The position numbers and the translations under genes were made by a program. DNA of 64,000 bases from Streptomyces eurocidicus (lineage in GTDB: Bacteria; Actinomycetota; Actinomycetes; Streptomycetales; Streptomycetaceae), in contig NZ_LGUI01000001.1 of NCBI RefSeq assembly GCF_002891295.1, positions 930,001-994,000 on the forward strand, in the 5' to 3' direction. Every line of letters begins with the position of its first letter. The stretch's first letter is position 1. The notes beneath the pieces are model-generated. The model was not told where the DNA came from. It made no database searches and saw only the letters and a program-made list of their open reading frames with translations. This document shows positions 33,831 through 41,827 of this stretch, piece by piece.

Positions 33831-35071
33831 TGGGAATCCGTGGCCGGATCGCGCTCGCGATCTCCTTCGTCACCGCACTCGCCGTCGTGGTCCTCGGCCT
33901 CTCCGTGCACCACATCTCCGCCGTGGAGCGCGCCGGGCAGGCGCAGTCGTACCAGGACAGCCTGCTCAGCTCGGCGCTCCAGGTCTATCAGCGGGACAGC
34001 CTGCTGGCGCTCGGCGCGCAGCTCGACGACTCCACGCTGCCGCCCGTGCTGATGGAGGCGGTCCGCGAGGGCCGTTCCGGTACGTACATCAGCGGCGGCG
34101 GCGATCCGCGGGTGTGGGCGGCGACGGAGGTCGACGGCGGGAAGGTGCTGTCGGTCTCGGCGCCGTACCCCGACCGCGACCCGCTCCAGCGGGCCCTGGA
34201 CAAGGCGCTGGTGGTGGCCGGCGCGGCCACGGTGGCGCTGATGGCGGTGGTCGCGTGGTTCGTGGCGCAGAGCCTGTCGCGGCGGCTGCGGCACAGCGCC
34301 GCGGCGGCCCGCCGGATAGCGGCGGGCGAGCCGCCGGACCCGGAGGCGCTGGCGGCCGGCGGCCGGGACGAGGTCGCGGAGCTGGGCCGGTCGGTGCACC
34401 ACATGGCGACGTCCTTGGCGGCCCGGGTGGAGGCGGAGCGCGAGTTCACCGCGGACGTGGCGCACGAGCTGCGGACGCCGGTGGCCGGTCTGGTGGCCTC
34501 GGCGGAGCTGCTGCCGCACCCGCGGGCGGTGGAGATGGTCCGGGAGCGGGCGCAGACGATGCGGGTGCTGGTCGAGGACCTGCTGGAGGTCTCGCGGCTG
34601 GACGCCGGGCGGGAGCGGGCGCAGCTGGACGAGGTGGAGTTGCCGTCGCTGGTGCGCGGCATCGTGAAGCGGGCGCAGGGCCAGCGCGGGGTCGACGAGG
34701 TGTCGGTCGAGGTGGTCGGCGAGGGCCGGATCGTGGCGACGGACGCCCGCCGGGTGGAGCGGATCCTGGTGAACGTCCTGGGCAACGCCGCGAAGCACGG
34801 GAAGCCGCCGATCGAGGTGCTGGTGGAGGGCACCCGGATCACGGTGCGCGACCACGGTGACGGCTATCCGCCGGAGCTGGTCGACCAGGGGCCCCGGCGG
34901 TTCCGTACGGCGGCGCCGGAGCGGGGCACCGGGCATGGCCTGGGGCTGACGATCGCGGTGGGTCAGGCGGTGGTGCTGGGGGCGCGGCTGGAGTTCGGCT
35001 CGGCGGAGGGCGGCGGCGCGCAGGTGGTCCTGGACCTCCCGGAGGCGGAACCGCCGACCGCGGAGGTGTGA
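33830..35071 (+). CDS. Sensor histidine kinase without adjacent regulator
   Basis: A 413-residue kinase. It has an N-terminal helix, an outer sensor loop (about 30-120), a second helix (VVAGAATVALMAVVAWFVAQ) and HAMP. HisKA has FTADVAHELRTPVAGLVAS, and the ATPase domain has ILVNVLGNAAKHGK, RDHGDGYPPE and GTGHGLGLTIA. The ATG overlaps the stop of the preceding secreted-protein gene. No response regulator is nearby; the partner is unknown. The outer protein may modulate the sensor domain. Confidence 0.88.
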   Translation: MGIRGRIALAISFVTALAVVVLGLSVHHISAVERAGQAQSYQDSLLSSALQVYQRDSLLALGAQLDDSTLPPVLMEAVREGRSGTYISGGGDPRVWAATEVDGGKVLSVSAPYPDRDPLQRALDKALVVAGAATVALMAVVAWFVAQSLSRRLRHSAAAARRIAAGEPPDPEALAAGGRDEVAELGRSVHHMATSLAARVEAEREFTADVAHELRTPVAGLVASAELLPHPRAVEMVRERAQTMRVLVEDLLEVSRLDAGRERAQLDEVELPSLVRGIVKRAQGQRGVDEVSVEVVGEGRIVATDARRVERILVNVLGNAAKHGKPPIEVLVEGTRITVRDHGDGYPPELVDQGPRRFRTAAPERGTGHGLGLTIAVGQAVVLGARLEFGSAEGGGAQVVLDLPEAEPPTAEV

Positions 35072-35142
35072 GGGAGCGGAGGCGTGGGGCCACGGAGGTG
35101 TGAGGGAGCGGAGGCGTGAGGCCGCGGAGACGTGAGGGAGCG
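35061..35142. repeat. 32-bp tandem repeat, about 2.6 units
   Basis: CGGAGGTGTGAGGGAGCGGA-GGCGTG(G/A)GGCC repeats at 35061, 35093 and (partial) 35125. The first copy covers the last codons and stop of the kinase, so the repeat probably grew out of its 3' end. Confidence 0.65.
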
Positions 35143-35244
35143 CGGGCTTCCGGAGCCTCGTAGGGCCTCGCGGGGCCCTACGGCACGACGGGCCCGCCCC
35201 GGAGTCCGACACCCGTCCCGTAGCCCCGGACCCGCCGTCCCGCA

Positions 35245-35440
35245 GACCGGACCCGCCGCTCCGTAGACCGGGCCCACCTCGTAGACCAGACCGGCCGCCC
35301 CGTAGACCGGACCCGCCTCGTAGACCGGACCCGCCGCCCCGTAGACCGGGCCCACCTCGTAGACCAGACCGGCCGCCCCGTAGACCGGGCCCGCCCCGTA
35401 GACCCGGGCCGGACGACGGGCCAGGGTCCGACGTCCGGGC
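35245..35440. repeat. GTAGACC minisatellite (39-bp / 78-bp period)
   Basis: GTAGACC(G/A)G-type units recur every 18-21 bases, pairing into 39-base repeats. Positions 35261-35310 and 35339-35388 are identical over 50 bases at a 78-base offset, pointing to recent expansion. The minus strand could spell a GPVYGAAGPVYEA repeat, but there is no start signal, so I treat it as noncoding. The rest of 35072-35529 is G/C low-complexity DNA without a gene. Confidence 0.75.
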
Positions 35441-35529
35441 CCCGGGCGTCGAGCTCCGGGCGTCGGGCGCCGGAGCCCGACCGCCGGACTCCGGGGCCCG
35501 GCCCGTGGTCCGGGCCCCGGCCCGTAGAC

Positions 35530-35997
35530 CTACAGCCCCAGATCCTTGATGATCTTCGCGACGTGGCCCGTGGCCTTCACGTTGTAGAGGGCGCGCTCCA
35601 CCTTCCCCTCCTCGTCGACGATGATCGTCGACCGGATGACGCCCGTCACCGTCTTGCCGTACAGCTTCTTCTCGCCGAACGCGCCGTATGCCTCCAGCAC
35701 CTTCTTCTCCGGGTCCCCGACCAGCGTGACCTTGAGCTCCTCCTTCTCGCGGAACTTCGCGAGCTTCTCCGGCTTGTCGGGGGAGACGCCGATCACGTCG
35801 TAGCCGTGGCCGGTGAGGAAGTCGAGGTTGTCCGTGAAGTCGCACGCCTGCTTGGTGCAGCCCGGGGTGAGGGCGGCCGGGTAGAAGTAGACGATGACCT
35901 TGCGGCCCTTGTGGTCGGCGAGCGAGACCTGCTTGCCGTCCGCGTCGGGCAGGGTGAAGGCGGGGGCGGTGTCGCCGGGCTGCAGTCGCTCGCTCAT
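35530..35997 (-). CDS. bcp: Thioredoxin-dependent peroxiredoxin (BCP type)
   Basis: A 155-residue peroxiredoxin Q/BCP reducing hydroperoxides. The peroxidatic and resolving cysteines are spaced by five in ALTPGCTKQACDF, the atypical two-Cys BCP pattern. Other family sequence is GDTAPAFTLPDADGKQVSL, VIGVSPDKPEKLAKF and STIIVDEEGKVERALYNVKA. ATG 35997 was chosen inside a longer open frame because homology begins at MSERLQPGD. Cytoplasmic, probably constitutive. Confidence 0.92.
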   Translation of the reverse strand: MSERLQPGDTAPAFTLPDADGKQVSLADHKGRKVIVYFYPAALTPGCTKQACDFTDNLDFLTGHGYDVIGVSPDKPEKLAKFREKEELKVTLVGDPEKKVLEAYGAFGEKKLYGKTVTGVIRSTIIVDEEGKVERALYNVKATGHVAKIIKDLGL

Positions 35998-36162
35998 GAC
36001 TCTCCTCGTGGTGACCTGGGGGCGGGCCCGCGGTGGCGGGCGCCGCCTCCCGAGACTAGCCACCACGTGGATCGGGGGTGCCGCGGGGCACGGCGTCCGG
36101 CGAGCTGACAGACTGTCGTCATCACTCATCATCACTCTTATCGAGACGACGGAGGCAGCGCG

Positions 36163-36483
36163 GTGTCGGATGCCAGGACCCCTGCGCAGATCGAGGCGGA
36201 CATCGCCCGCAGGCGGGAGGAGCTCGCCGTGACGCTCGACGAGATCGGGGTGCGGATGCACCCGAGCACGATCGTGGGCGACGCGAAGGCCAAGGTGGCC
36301 GCGAAGGTGGACGCCACCGCCGGCCGTGCCTACGTGGCGGCGAACCGGCTGGTGTCGGATGTGCGGGCGCGGTTCGTGACGGAGGAGGGCACGCCCCGGC
36401 TGGACCGGATCGTGCCGGTCGCCATGGTGGCCGTGGGTGTGATCGGGCTGCTGACGGTCTCCTCGCGTCGTCACAAGGCGTAG
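36163..36483 (+). CDS. DUF3618 membrane-associated protein
   Basis: A 106-residue protein. GTG 36163 has GGAGG 9 bases upstream. The N-terminal DUF3618 helix (TPAQIEADIARRREELAVTL) is followed by a lysine/alanine amphipathic stretch and one C-terminal helix (IVPVAMVAVGVIGLLTVSSR). It is divergent from bcp. Such proteins are thought to associate with other small envelope proteins; function is unknown. Confidence 0.82.
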   Translation: MSDARTPAQIEADIARRREELAVTLDEIGVRMHPSTIVGDAKAKVAAKVDATAGRAYVAANRLVSDVRARFVTEEGTPRLDRIVPVAMVAVGVIGLLTVSSRRHKA

Positions 36484-36591
36484 CGCCGGTACCCGCGGAG
36501 GCCCCGCGGGTACCCGGCGGAACCGGGAGGATCCCGGCGGATACCGACCTGTGGCCCCGGGCGGCGCGTGCGGCCGGGTACGGTCAGGGGC

Positions 36592-36933
36592 GTGAGTACG
36601 CATACCACCCACGACAAGCTGCCCATCCGGATGCTGCACGACCGTGTGCTGGTCCGGACCGACATTCCCGAGGGCGAGCGCCGGTCCACCGGCGGCATCG
36701 TCATTCCGGCGACGGCGGCGGTGGGCCGCCGGCTGGCCTGGGCCGAGGTCGTGGCGGTCGGGCAGAGCGTGCGCACCGTGGAGCCGGGCGACCGGGTGCT
36801 GTACGACCCGGAGGACCGCGCCGAGGTGGAGGTGCGCGGTGTCGCGTACGTCCTGATGCGCGAGCGGGACCTGCACGCGGTGGCGGCGGAGCGCCTGGAG
36901 GGGTCGGACGACTCCACGGGGCTGTATCTCTGA
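36592..36933 (+). CDS. GroES-like co-chaperonin paralogue
   Basis: A 113-residue Cpn10-family protein. GTG 36592 follows AGGGG. The fold is clear from PIRMLHDRVLVRTD, the mobile-loop region ERRSTGGIVIP, AEVVAVGQ, VEPGDRVLYD and YVLMRERDLHAV. No groEL is adjacent, so this is a stand-alone second GroES homologue seen in several actinobacteria; a role with GroEL is presumed, not shown. Confidence 0.82.
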   Translation: MSTHTTHDKLPIRMLHDRVLVRTDIPEGERRSTGGIVIPATAAVGRRLAWAEVVAVGQSVRTVEPGDRVLYDPEDRAEVEVRGVAYVLMRERDLHAVAAERLEGSDDSTGLYL

Positions 36934-37057
36934 ATCTCCGAGCGCCCCTGAGGCCCGCGATCGAGACCCGCGACTGAGGCCCGCGACCGAGACCCCGGCT
37001 GAAACCTCCGACGCTCCCGCTACCCGCGTTTCGTCCTTTTTGATACGGTCATAAGAG

Positions 37058-37098
37058 CCCGACGAGACGCGCCGTACCGGGTCAGGACAAGACGACGC
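37058..37098 (+). ncRNA. Guanidine-III (mini-ykkC-III) riboswitch
   Basis: The segment opens CCCGACGAG, continues GCGCCGTACCGGGTCAGGAC and ends AAGACGACGC, matching the conserved actinobacterial ykkC-III motif. CCCG (37058-37061) pairs with CGGG (37078-37081), and GCGCCGT (37069-37075) can pair with ACGACGC (37092-37098) to make the H-type pseudoknot that binds guanidinium. It lies 33 bases before a SugE/Gdx gene, the classical target. Confidence 0.88.
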
Positions 37099-37127
37099 AC
37101 CCCTGTAGAGAGACTCCACGGAGGTGC
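37097..37127 (+). promoter_or_regulatory. Ribosome-site sequestering helix of the riboswitch
   Basis: GCACCCC (37097-37103) can pair with GG-A-GGTGC (37120-37127) across one bulged A, hiding the GGAGG Shine-Dalgarno at 37120-37124. The first two bases of the left arm also belong to the pseudoknot helix, so guanidine binding and site masking should exclude each other. This gives a simple translational ON switch (inferred). Confidence 0.5.
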
Positions 37128-37131
37128 CGTC

Positions 37132-37452
37132 ATGGCATGGGTCCTGCTCGCCGTCGCCGGTCTGCTCGAGGTCGGCTGGTCGATCGGCATGAAGTTCACC
37201 GAGGGGTTCACCCGGCTGTGGCCGAGCGTGTTCACCGTCGCGGGTATCGCCGCCAGCATGCTGCTGCTCTCGCAGGCCGCGAGGTCGCTCCCCATCGGTA
37301 CCGCCTACGGCGTGTGGGTGGGCATCGGCGCGGCCGGTGCGGCGGTGCTGGGCATGGTGGTGCTGGGAGAGCCCGCGACCGCCGCGCGGATCTTCTTCGT
37401 CGTGCTGCTGCTGGTGGCGGTGGTGGGCCTGAAGGTCACCTCGGGCCACTGA
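37132..37452 (+). CDS. sugE: SMR-family guanidinium exporter (SugE/Gdx)
   Basis: A 106-residue four-helix small multidrug resistance protein. The conserved Glu of helix 1 is in LLEVGWSIGMKFTEGF, with GW in the position typical of the SugE/Gdx subtype rather than EmrE. Further segments are LPIGTAYGVWVGIGAAGAA and LVAVVGLKV. The upstream guanidine-III riboswitch supports guanidinium/H+ antiport at the cytoplasmic membrane. A single gene here suffices for a dual-topology homodimer. Confidence 0.92.
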   Translation: MAWVLLAVAGLLEVGWSIGMKFTEGFTRLWPSVFTVAGIAASMLLLSQAARSLPIGTAYGVWVGIGAAGAAVLGMVVLGEPATAARIFFVVLLLVAVVGLKVTSGH

Positions 37453-37473
37453 CGCCCGGAGCGATCCGGCGGA

Positions 37474-37506
37474 GCGGGCCCGGAACCGAGAAGGTTCCGG
37501 GCCCGC
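37474..37506. terminator. Hairpin terminator between sugE and PBP gene
   Basis: GCGGGCCCGGAACC and GGTTCCGGGCCCGC form a perfect 14-bp stem with loop GAGAA, 21 bases after sugE and ahead of the convergent PBP stop. It is suited to both directions. Confidence 0.82.
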
Positions 37507-37537
37507 TTCCGTGTTCCCGCCGGGTGCCTGGCGCGTG

Positions 37538-39847
37538 TCAGTAGTCGTAGCCCAGCAGGTCGCCCCTGTCGGCGCCATGCTTTCCGTTCAGCCCGCCGCC
37601 CCTGGGCTCCCCCGGCTCGAAGGTGAAGATCGGCGGGATCGTCGGGGGGCCGGTCGGCGGGCCGGGGATCGTCGGCGGGCCGGTGGGCGGCAGCGGCGGC
37701 GCGGAGGTGGGCGGCGGGGCCGTCGGCGGGGCCGAGGTGGCCGGCGGGGCGCTGGGGGACTCCGGGGGCGCCGAGCTGGCGGGCGGCTCCAGCGGCGGTA
37801 CGGTGCCGCCGCTCGCGGTGTTCAGGTCGAAGTCCTTGACCGGGGTGCCCGACAGGGCGGCGGAGGTGTAGGCCCCCCAGATCTCGGCGGGGTAGCCGCC
37901 GCCGTTGATGCGGTCCAGGCCGGTCGCCCCGTAGAGCGGCTTCTGGTCGCCGGTGTCGGAGTCCTGGCCCATGACGGCGACGACGGTGGCGAGGTCGGGG
38001 GTGTAGCCGGCGAACCAGGCGGCCTTGTCCTCCTCCGCGGTGCCGGTCTTGCCGGCGGCGGGGCGTCCGGCGGCCTGGGCGGCGGCGCCCGTGCCGTTGT
38101 CGACGACGCTCTCCAGGATCGCGGTGGTGGTGTCAGCGGCCTCGCGGGAGACGGCCTGCTTGGTGTCCTTGCCGGGCAGCGAGACGCTCTCGCCGGCCTT
38201 GGTGACCTTGTCGACCAGGGTGTAGGCGCCGTGCCTGCCGTGGTTGGCGAGGGTCGCGTACGCCTGGGTCATGTCGAGGACGCTGGCGGTGGCGACGCCG
38301 AGGGCGATGGACGGGGTGGCGATCAGCTCGGGGGTCTTGTCGGGGATGCCGAGGGCGACGGCGGTGTTCTTGACCTTGGCGGGGCCGACGTCCTGGGCCA
38401 TCTGGGCGTAGACGGCGTTGACGGACAGGTCGGTGGCCTTGGTGACGGTGATCTGTCCGTACGAGCGGTCGTCCTCGTTGGCCGGGGCGAAGCCGACCGG
38501 GCCGCCGGGGCCGCGCACGGGGCGTTTGTTGGTGCCGTCGTAGACCGTGTTGGGGGTGATGGCCCGGCCGTCCTGGGTCGTGGAGTCGTTCTCCACGGCG
38601 GAGGTGAAGACGAAGGGCTTGAAGGTGGAGCCGACCTGGTAGTCGCGGCGGGTGGCGTTGTTGACGTACTGCTTGGTGTAGTCGATGCCGCCGTAGAGGG
38701 CGACGACGCGGCCGGTCTTGGGGTCGATGGAGGCGCCGCCCGCCCTGACGTAGCGGTCGACCTTGCGGTTGTCGCTCAGCTCGTCCATCAGCCGCTTCTG
38801 CACGGCGTCGACGAAGGCGTCCTGCTTCTTGCGGTCGATGGTGGTGGTGATGCGGTAGCCGCCGCGGGCCAGCGTCTGCTCGTCGACCAGCTTGTTGGCG
38901 GTGAGGTGGTCCTTGACCGCTTCGACGAGATAGCCGCGCTGTCCCGACATCCCCACCCGCGGCTTGGACTTGCCGGGCACCGGGAAGGTCATCTTGGCGC
39001 GCTCGTCGGCGGCGAGCCACTTCTTCTTGACCATGCCGTCGAGGACGTAGTTCCAGCGGGCCGTGGCGCGCGGCTTGTTCTCCGGGTGGGCGCCGACGTC
39101 GTAGGCGCTGGGGGCGTTGAGGAGGGTGGCGAGGTAGGCGCCCTCCGCGGCGTTCAGCCGGTCGGAGTCCTTGTTGTAGTACGCCTGGGCGGCGGCCTGG
39201 ATGCCGTAGGCGTTCCGGCCGAAGTAGCTGGTGTTGAGGTAGCCCTCGAGGATCTCGTCCTTGCTCTGCTCGCGGTCGAGCTTGATCGCGATGAAGAACT
39301 CCTTCACCTTGCGGGTGACGGTCTGCTCCTGGCCCAGGTAGTAGTTCTTGACGTACTGCTGGGTGATGGTGGAGCCGGACTGCTTGCCCTTGCCGGTGGC
39401 GGTGTTCCAGGCGGCGCGCAGCATGGCCTCGGGGTTGACGGCCGACTCGGAGTAGAAGTCGCGGTCCTCGGCGGCGAGGACCGCGTGCTGGACGTCCCGG
39501 GGGACCTTGCTCAGGGAGACGCTCTCGCGGTTGACCTCGCCGTCGCGGGCGAGCTGGGAGCCGTCGGAGTAGAGGTAGACGTTGCTCTCCGCGACGGCGG
39601 CTCTGTTGGCCGCGGGGATGTGCACCAGCATGTAGCCGGCGACGAGGGCGCCGGCGACGAGCAGGACGATCAGCAGGAAGCCGCCGAGCACCATGCGCCA
39701 GGTGGGCAGGAGGCGGCGCCAGCCGGTGCGCTTGGGCCGGCCGGGTCTTCCTCTGCGGCCGGGCCCGGCGCCGTCCTTCGGCGACCAGCCCGCCGGCCGG
39801 GTGTGGTCACCGCCGGCCGGCCGCTGCTGTGACTGCTCGTCGCTCAT
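37538..39847 (-). CDS. Bifunctional class A penicillin-binding protein
   Basis: A 769-residue peptidoglycan synthase. A cytoplasmic basic head and one helix (MVLGGFLLIVLLVAGALVAG) precede the GT51 glycosyltransferase domain (VLAAEDRDFYSE, SGSTITQQYVKN, GYLNTSYFGRNAYGI). The transpeptidase has the SxxK motif in VGSTFKPF, SVN in LSVNAVYAQM and KTGT in AGKTGTAEED. A Pro/Ser-rich tail of about 75 residues ends the protein. The ATG at 39847 has AGGAG 12 bases upstream. It polymerises and cross-links glycan strands outside the membrane. Confidence 0.92.
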   Translation of the reverse strand: MSDEQSQQRPAGGDHTRPAGWSPKDGAGPGRRGRPGRPKRTGWRRLLPTWRMVLGGFLLIVLLVAGALVAGYMLVHIPAANRAAVAESNVYLYSDGSQLARDGEVNRESVSLSKVPRDVQHAVLAAEDRDFYSESAVNPEAMLRAAWNTATGKGKQSGSTITQQYVKNYYLGQEQTVTRKVKEFFIAIKLDREQSKDEILEGYLNTSYFGRNAYGIQAAAQAYYNKDSDRLNAAEGAYLATLLNAPSAYDVGAHPENKPRATARWNYVLDGMVKKKWLAADERAKMTFPVPGKSKPRVGMSGQRGYLVEAVKDHLTANKLVDEQTLARGGYRITTTIDRKKQDAFVDAVQKRLMDELSDNRKVDRYVRAGGASIDPKTGRVVALYGGIDYTKQYVNNATRRDYQVGSTFKPFVFTSAVENDSTTQDGRAITPNTVYDGTNKRPVRGPGGPVGFAPANEDDRSYGQITVTKATDLSVNAVYAQMAQDVGPAKVKNTAVALGIPDKTPELIATPSIALGVATASVLDMTQAYATLANHGRHGAYTLVDKVTKAGESVSLPGKDTKQAVSREAADTTTAILESVVDNGTGAAAQAAGRPAAGKTGTAEEDKAAWFAGYTPDLATVVAVMGQDSDTGDQKPLYGATGLDRINGGGYPAEIWGAYTSAALSGTPVKDFDLNTASGGTVPPLEPPASSAPPESPSAPPATSAPPTAPPPTSAPPLPPTGPPTIPGPPTGPPTIPPIFTFEPGEPRGGGLNGKHGADRGDLLGYDY

Positions 39848-40135
39848 GTCTGTTGGGACTCCTCGGCCGCCACCGGGGTTGTGCGACCGCGGTGAGGGCG
39901 GTGTTGTGTCGGGCGGTTCGCCATGCGGCTCACGCCCCGTAAAACACTTTCGCATCATGCGTTCCGCGCCACGAGGGCGTAGCGCACCTGCGACGGCCTT
40001 GTAAGGGCCGTCCGGGTCAGGCCGACCACTCCTTGGGGTGAAAAAGCCGTGGTCGACGACTGAACAGGGCCGCTAAGCTCCCTGCGCTTCGGAGGCGGCG
40101 GACTATCGAGGTTCAACGACGGGAGGTGTCCCGGG

Positions 40136-40936
40136 ATGCGGCTCTACGCGGCCGTGGCGGTGAGTGGTTTCCGGCGGTATGCCACGTATCGCGTCGCGAC
40201 GGCGGCGGGCGTCTTCACCAATACGGTGTTCGGCTTCGTCATCGCCTGCACCTTCTCCGCCCTCTGGGACGAGCGCCCGCACCTCGGCGGTTACGACCGG
40301 TCGCAGGCGCTCACCTTCGTCTGGGTGAGCCAGGGGCTGCTGGCGGTCATGTCCCTGCTGGGCGGCGGCTTCCAGGAGGAGCTCCAGGAGCGCATCCGCT
40401 CCGGGGACATCGCCGTCGACCTCTACCGCCCCGCCGACCTCCAGCTGTGGTGGCTCGCCGCGGACCTCGGCCGGGCCGGCTTCCAGCTGCTGGGCCGCGG
40501 GGTCGTCCCGCTGTCCGTCGGCGCCCTCGCCTTCGAGCTGGCGCTGCCCGCCGACCCGCTGCGCTGGCTCGTCTTCCTCCTCTCGGCGCTGCTCGGCGTC
40601 GTGGTGGGCTTCGGGCTGCGCTTCCTGGTGGCCCTGTGCGCCTTCTGGCTGCTCGACGGCGCCGGCGTCAACATGATCAGCGCACTGCTGTGCATGTTCT
40701 TCACGGGGATGACGCTGCCGCTGACGGTCTTCCCCGGTCTCTTCGGCGAGATCGCCCGGCTGCTGCCCTGGGCGGCCGTGCTCCAGGTGCCCGTGGACGT
40801 CCTGCTCGGCGTGCACTCCGGGGCCGGGCTCGCCCGCGCGCTGGCCTTCCAGGCGCTGTGGGCGGTGCTGCTGCTGGCCGCCGGGCGGGCGACGCAGTCC
40901 CTGGCGACCAGGAAGGTGGTGGTGCAGGGTGGCTGA
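40136..40936 (+). CDS. ABC-2 type permease subunit 1
   Basis: A 266-residue membrane protein with about six helices (TAAGVFTNTVFGFVIACTFS, LLAVMSLLGGGFQEELQERI, WLVFLLSALLGVVVGFGLRF, FFTGMTLPLTVFPGLFGEIA). GGGAGGTG precedes ATG 40136. It is the first gene of a three-gene exporter operon with two distinct permeases and one ATPase, the layout of DUF990/ABC-2 exporters. Cargo is unknown; peptides, lipids or drugs are possible. Confidence 0.85.
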   Translation: MRLYAAVAVSGFRRYATYRVATAAGVFTNTVFGFVIACTFSALWDERPHLGGYDRSQALTFVWVSQGLLAVMSLLGGGFQEELQERIRSGDIAVDLYRPADLQLWWLAADLGRAGFQLLGRGVVPLSVGALAFELALPADPLRWLVFLLSALLGVVVGFGLRFLVALCAFWLLDGAGVNMISALLCMFFTGMTLPLTVFPGLFGEIARLLPWAAVLQVPVDVLLGVHSGAGLARALAFQALWAVLLLAAGRATQSLATRKVVVQGG

Positions 40937-41810
40937 CGCCCAGGCGGGCCCCCGGAGCGCGTACCCGCCGCCGCGCCCGCCCGAGGCCCTCGGCCGGGCC
41001 CGTGGCGCCCTCGGGGCCCTGCGCGCGTACGGGCTGATCGTCGCGATGTGGGTGCGCTCGACGATGGCCTACCGCGCGTCCTTCCTGATGACGACGTTCG
41101 GCAACTTCGCGGCCAGCGGCCTCGACTTCGCCGCCGTCATGATCATGTTCTCGCACATCGACCGGCTCGGCGGCTTCACCCTCCCCGAGATCGCGCTGCT
41201 GTACGGGGCGACCAGCACCTCTCTGGGCCTCGCGGACCTCGTCCTCGGCAACATGGACCGGGTCGGGCAGCGCGTCCGCGACGGCACGTTCGACACCCTG
41301 CTGGTACGCCCCGTGCCCGTCCTCGTCCAGGTCGCCGCCGACCGCTTCGCGCTGCGCCGCGTCGGCCGGGTCTCCCAGGGCCTGCTGGTCCTCTGCTGGG
41401 GCGCGGTGGGCGCGGGCGTCGCCTGGACCCCGGCGAAGGCGCTCTTCGCGGCGGTGATGGTGATCGCCGGGGCCGCCATCTTCGCCGCCGTCTTCATCGG
41501 CGGCGCCGCCTTCCAGTTCTGGTCGGCCGACGCCGCCGAGGTGCAGAGCTCCTTCACCTACGGCGGCTCGACGATGCTCCAGTACCCGCCGGCGGTCTTC
41601 GCCCGGGAGCTGGTGCGCGGGGTGACCTTCGTGGTGCCGCTCGCCTTCGTCAACTGGATCCCGGCGCTGCGCCTGCTGGGCCGGGACGACCCGCTGGGCC
41701 TGCCGGGCTGGGTGGACTTCTGCGGGCCGGCGGTGGCCCTGGCGATGCTCCTGGGGGCGGGGCTGCTGTGGCGGGTGGGACTGAGGAACTACCGGAGCAC
41801 GGGAAGCTGA
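40929..41810 (+). CDS. ABC-2 type permease subunit 2
   Basis: A 293-residue membrane protein. GTG 40929 overlaps the end of subunit 1 by 8 bases. After a 35-residue cytoplasmic lead come about six helices (YGLIVAMWVRSTMAYRASFL, FAAVMIMFSHIDRLGGFTLP, AVMVIAGAAIFAAVFIGGAA, PAVALAMLLGAGLLWRVGLR) and RVRDGTFDTLLVRPVPVLVQ in the loop. It should pair with subunit 1 as the translocation heterodimer. Confidence 0.85.
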   Translation: MADAQAGPRSAYPPPRPPEALGRARGALGALRAYGLIVAMWVRSTMAYRASFLMTTFGNFAASGLDFAAVMIMFSHIDRLGGFTLPEIALLYGATSTSLGLADLVLGNMDRVGQRVRDGTFDTLLVRPVPVLVQVAADRFALRRVGRVSQGLLVLCWGAVGAGVAWTPAKALFAAVMVIAGAAIFAAVFIGGAAFQFWSADAAEVQSSFTYGGSTMLQYPPAVFARELVRGVTFVVPLAFVNWIPALRLLGRDDPLGLPGWVDFCGPAVALAMLLGAGLLWRVGLRNYRSTGS

Positions 41811-41827
41811 GAGGCGGCTGGGGAGAG

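Noticed and set aside
35072..35355. GPVYGAA-repeat protein on the minus strand
   Set aside because: There is no ribosome site or start at a sensible place, and the repeat block is better explained as a minisatellite.
35245..35440. CRISPR-like array
   Set aside because: The units are contiguous and degenerate, with no unique spacers, and no cas genes occur in the window.
37511..39832. 773-codon plus-strand open frame
   Set aside because: It is antisense to the penicillin-binding protein, with Gly/Asp/Val-rich composition and no domain.
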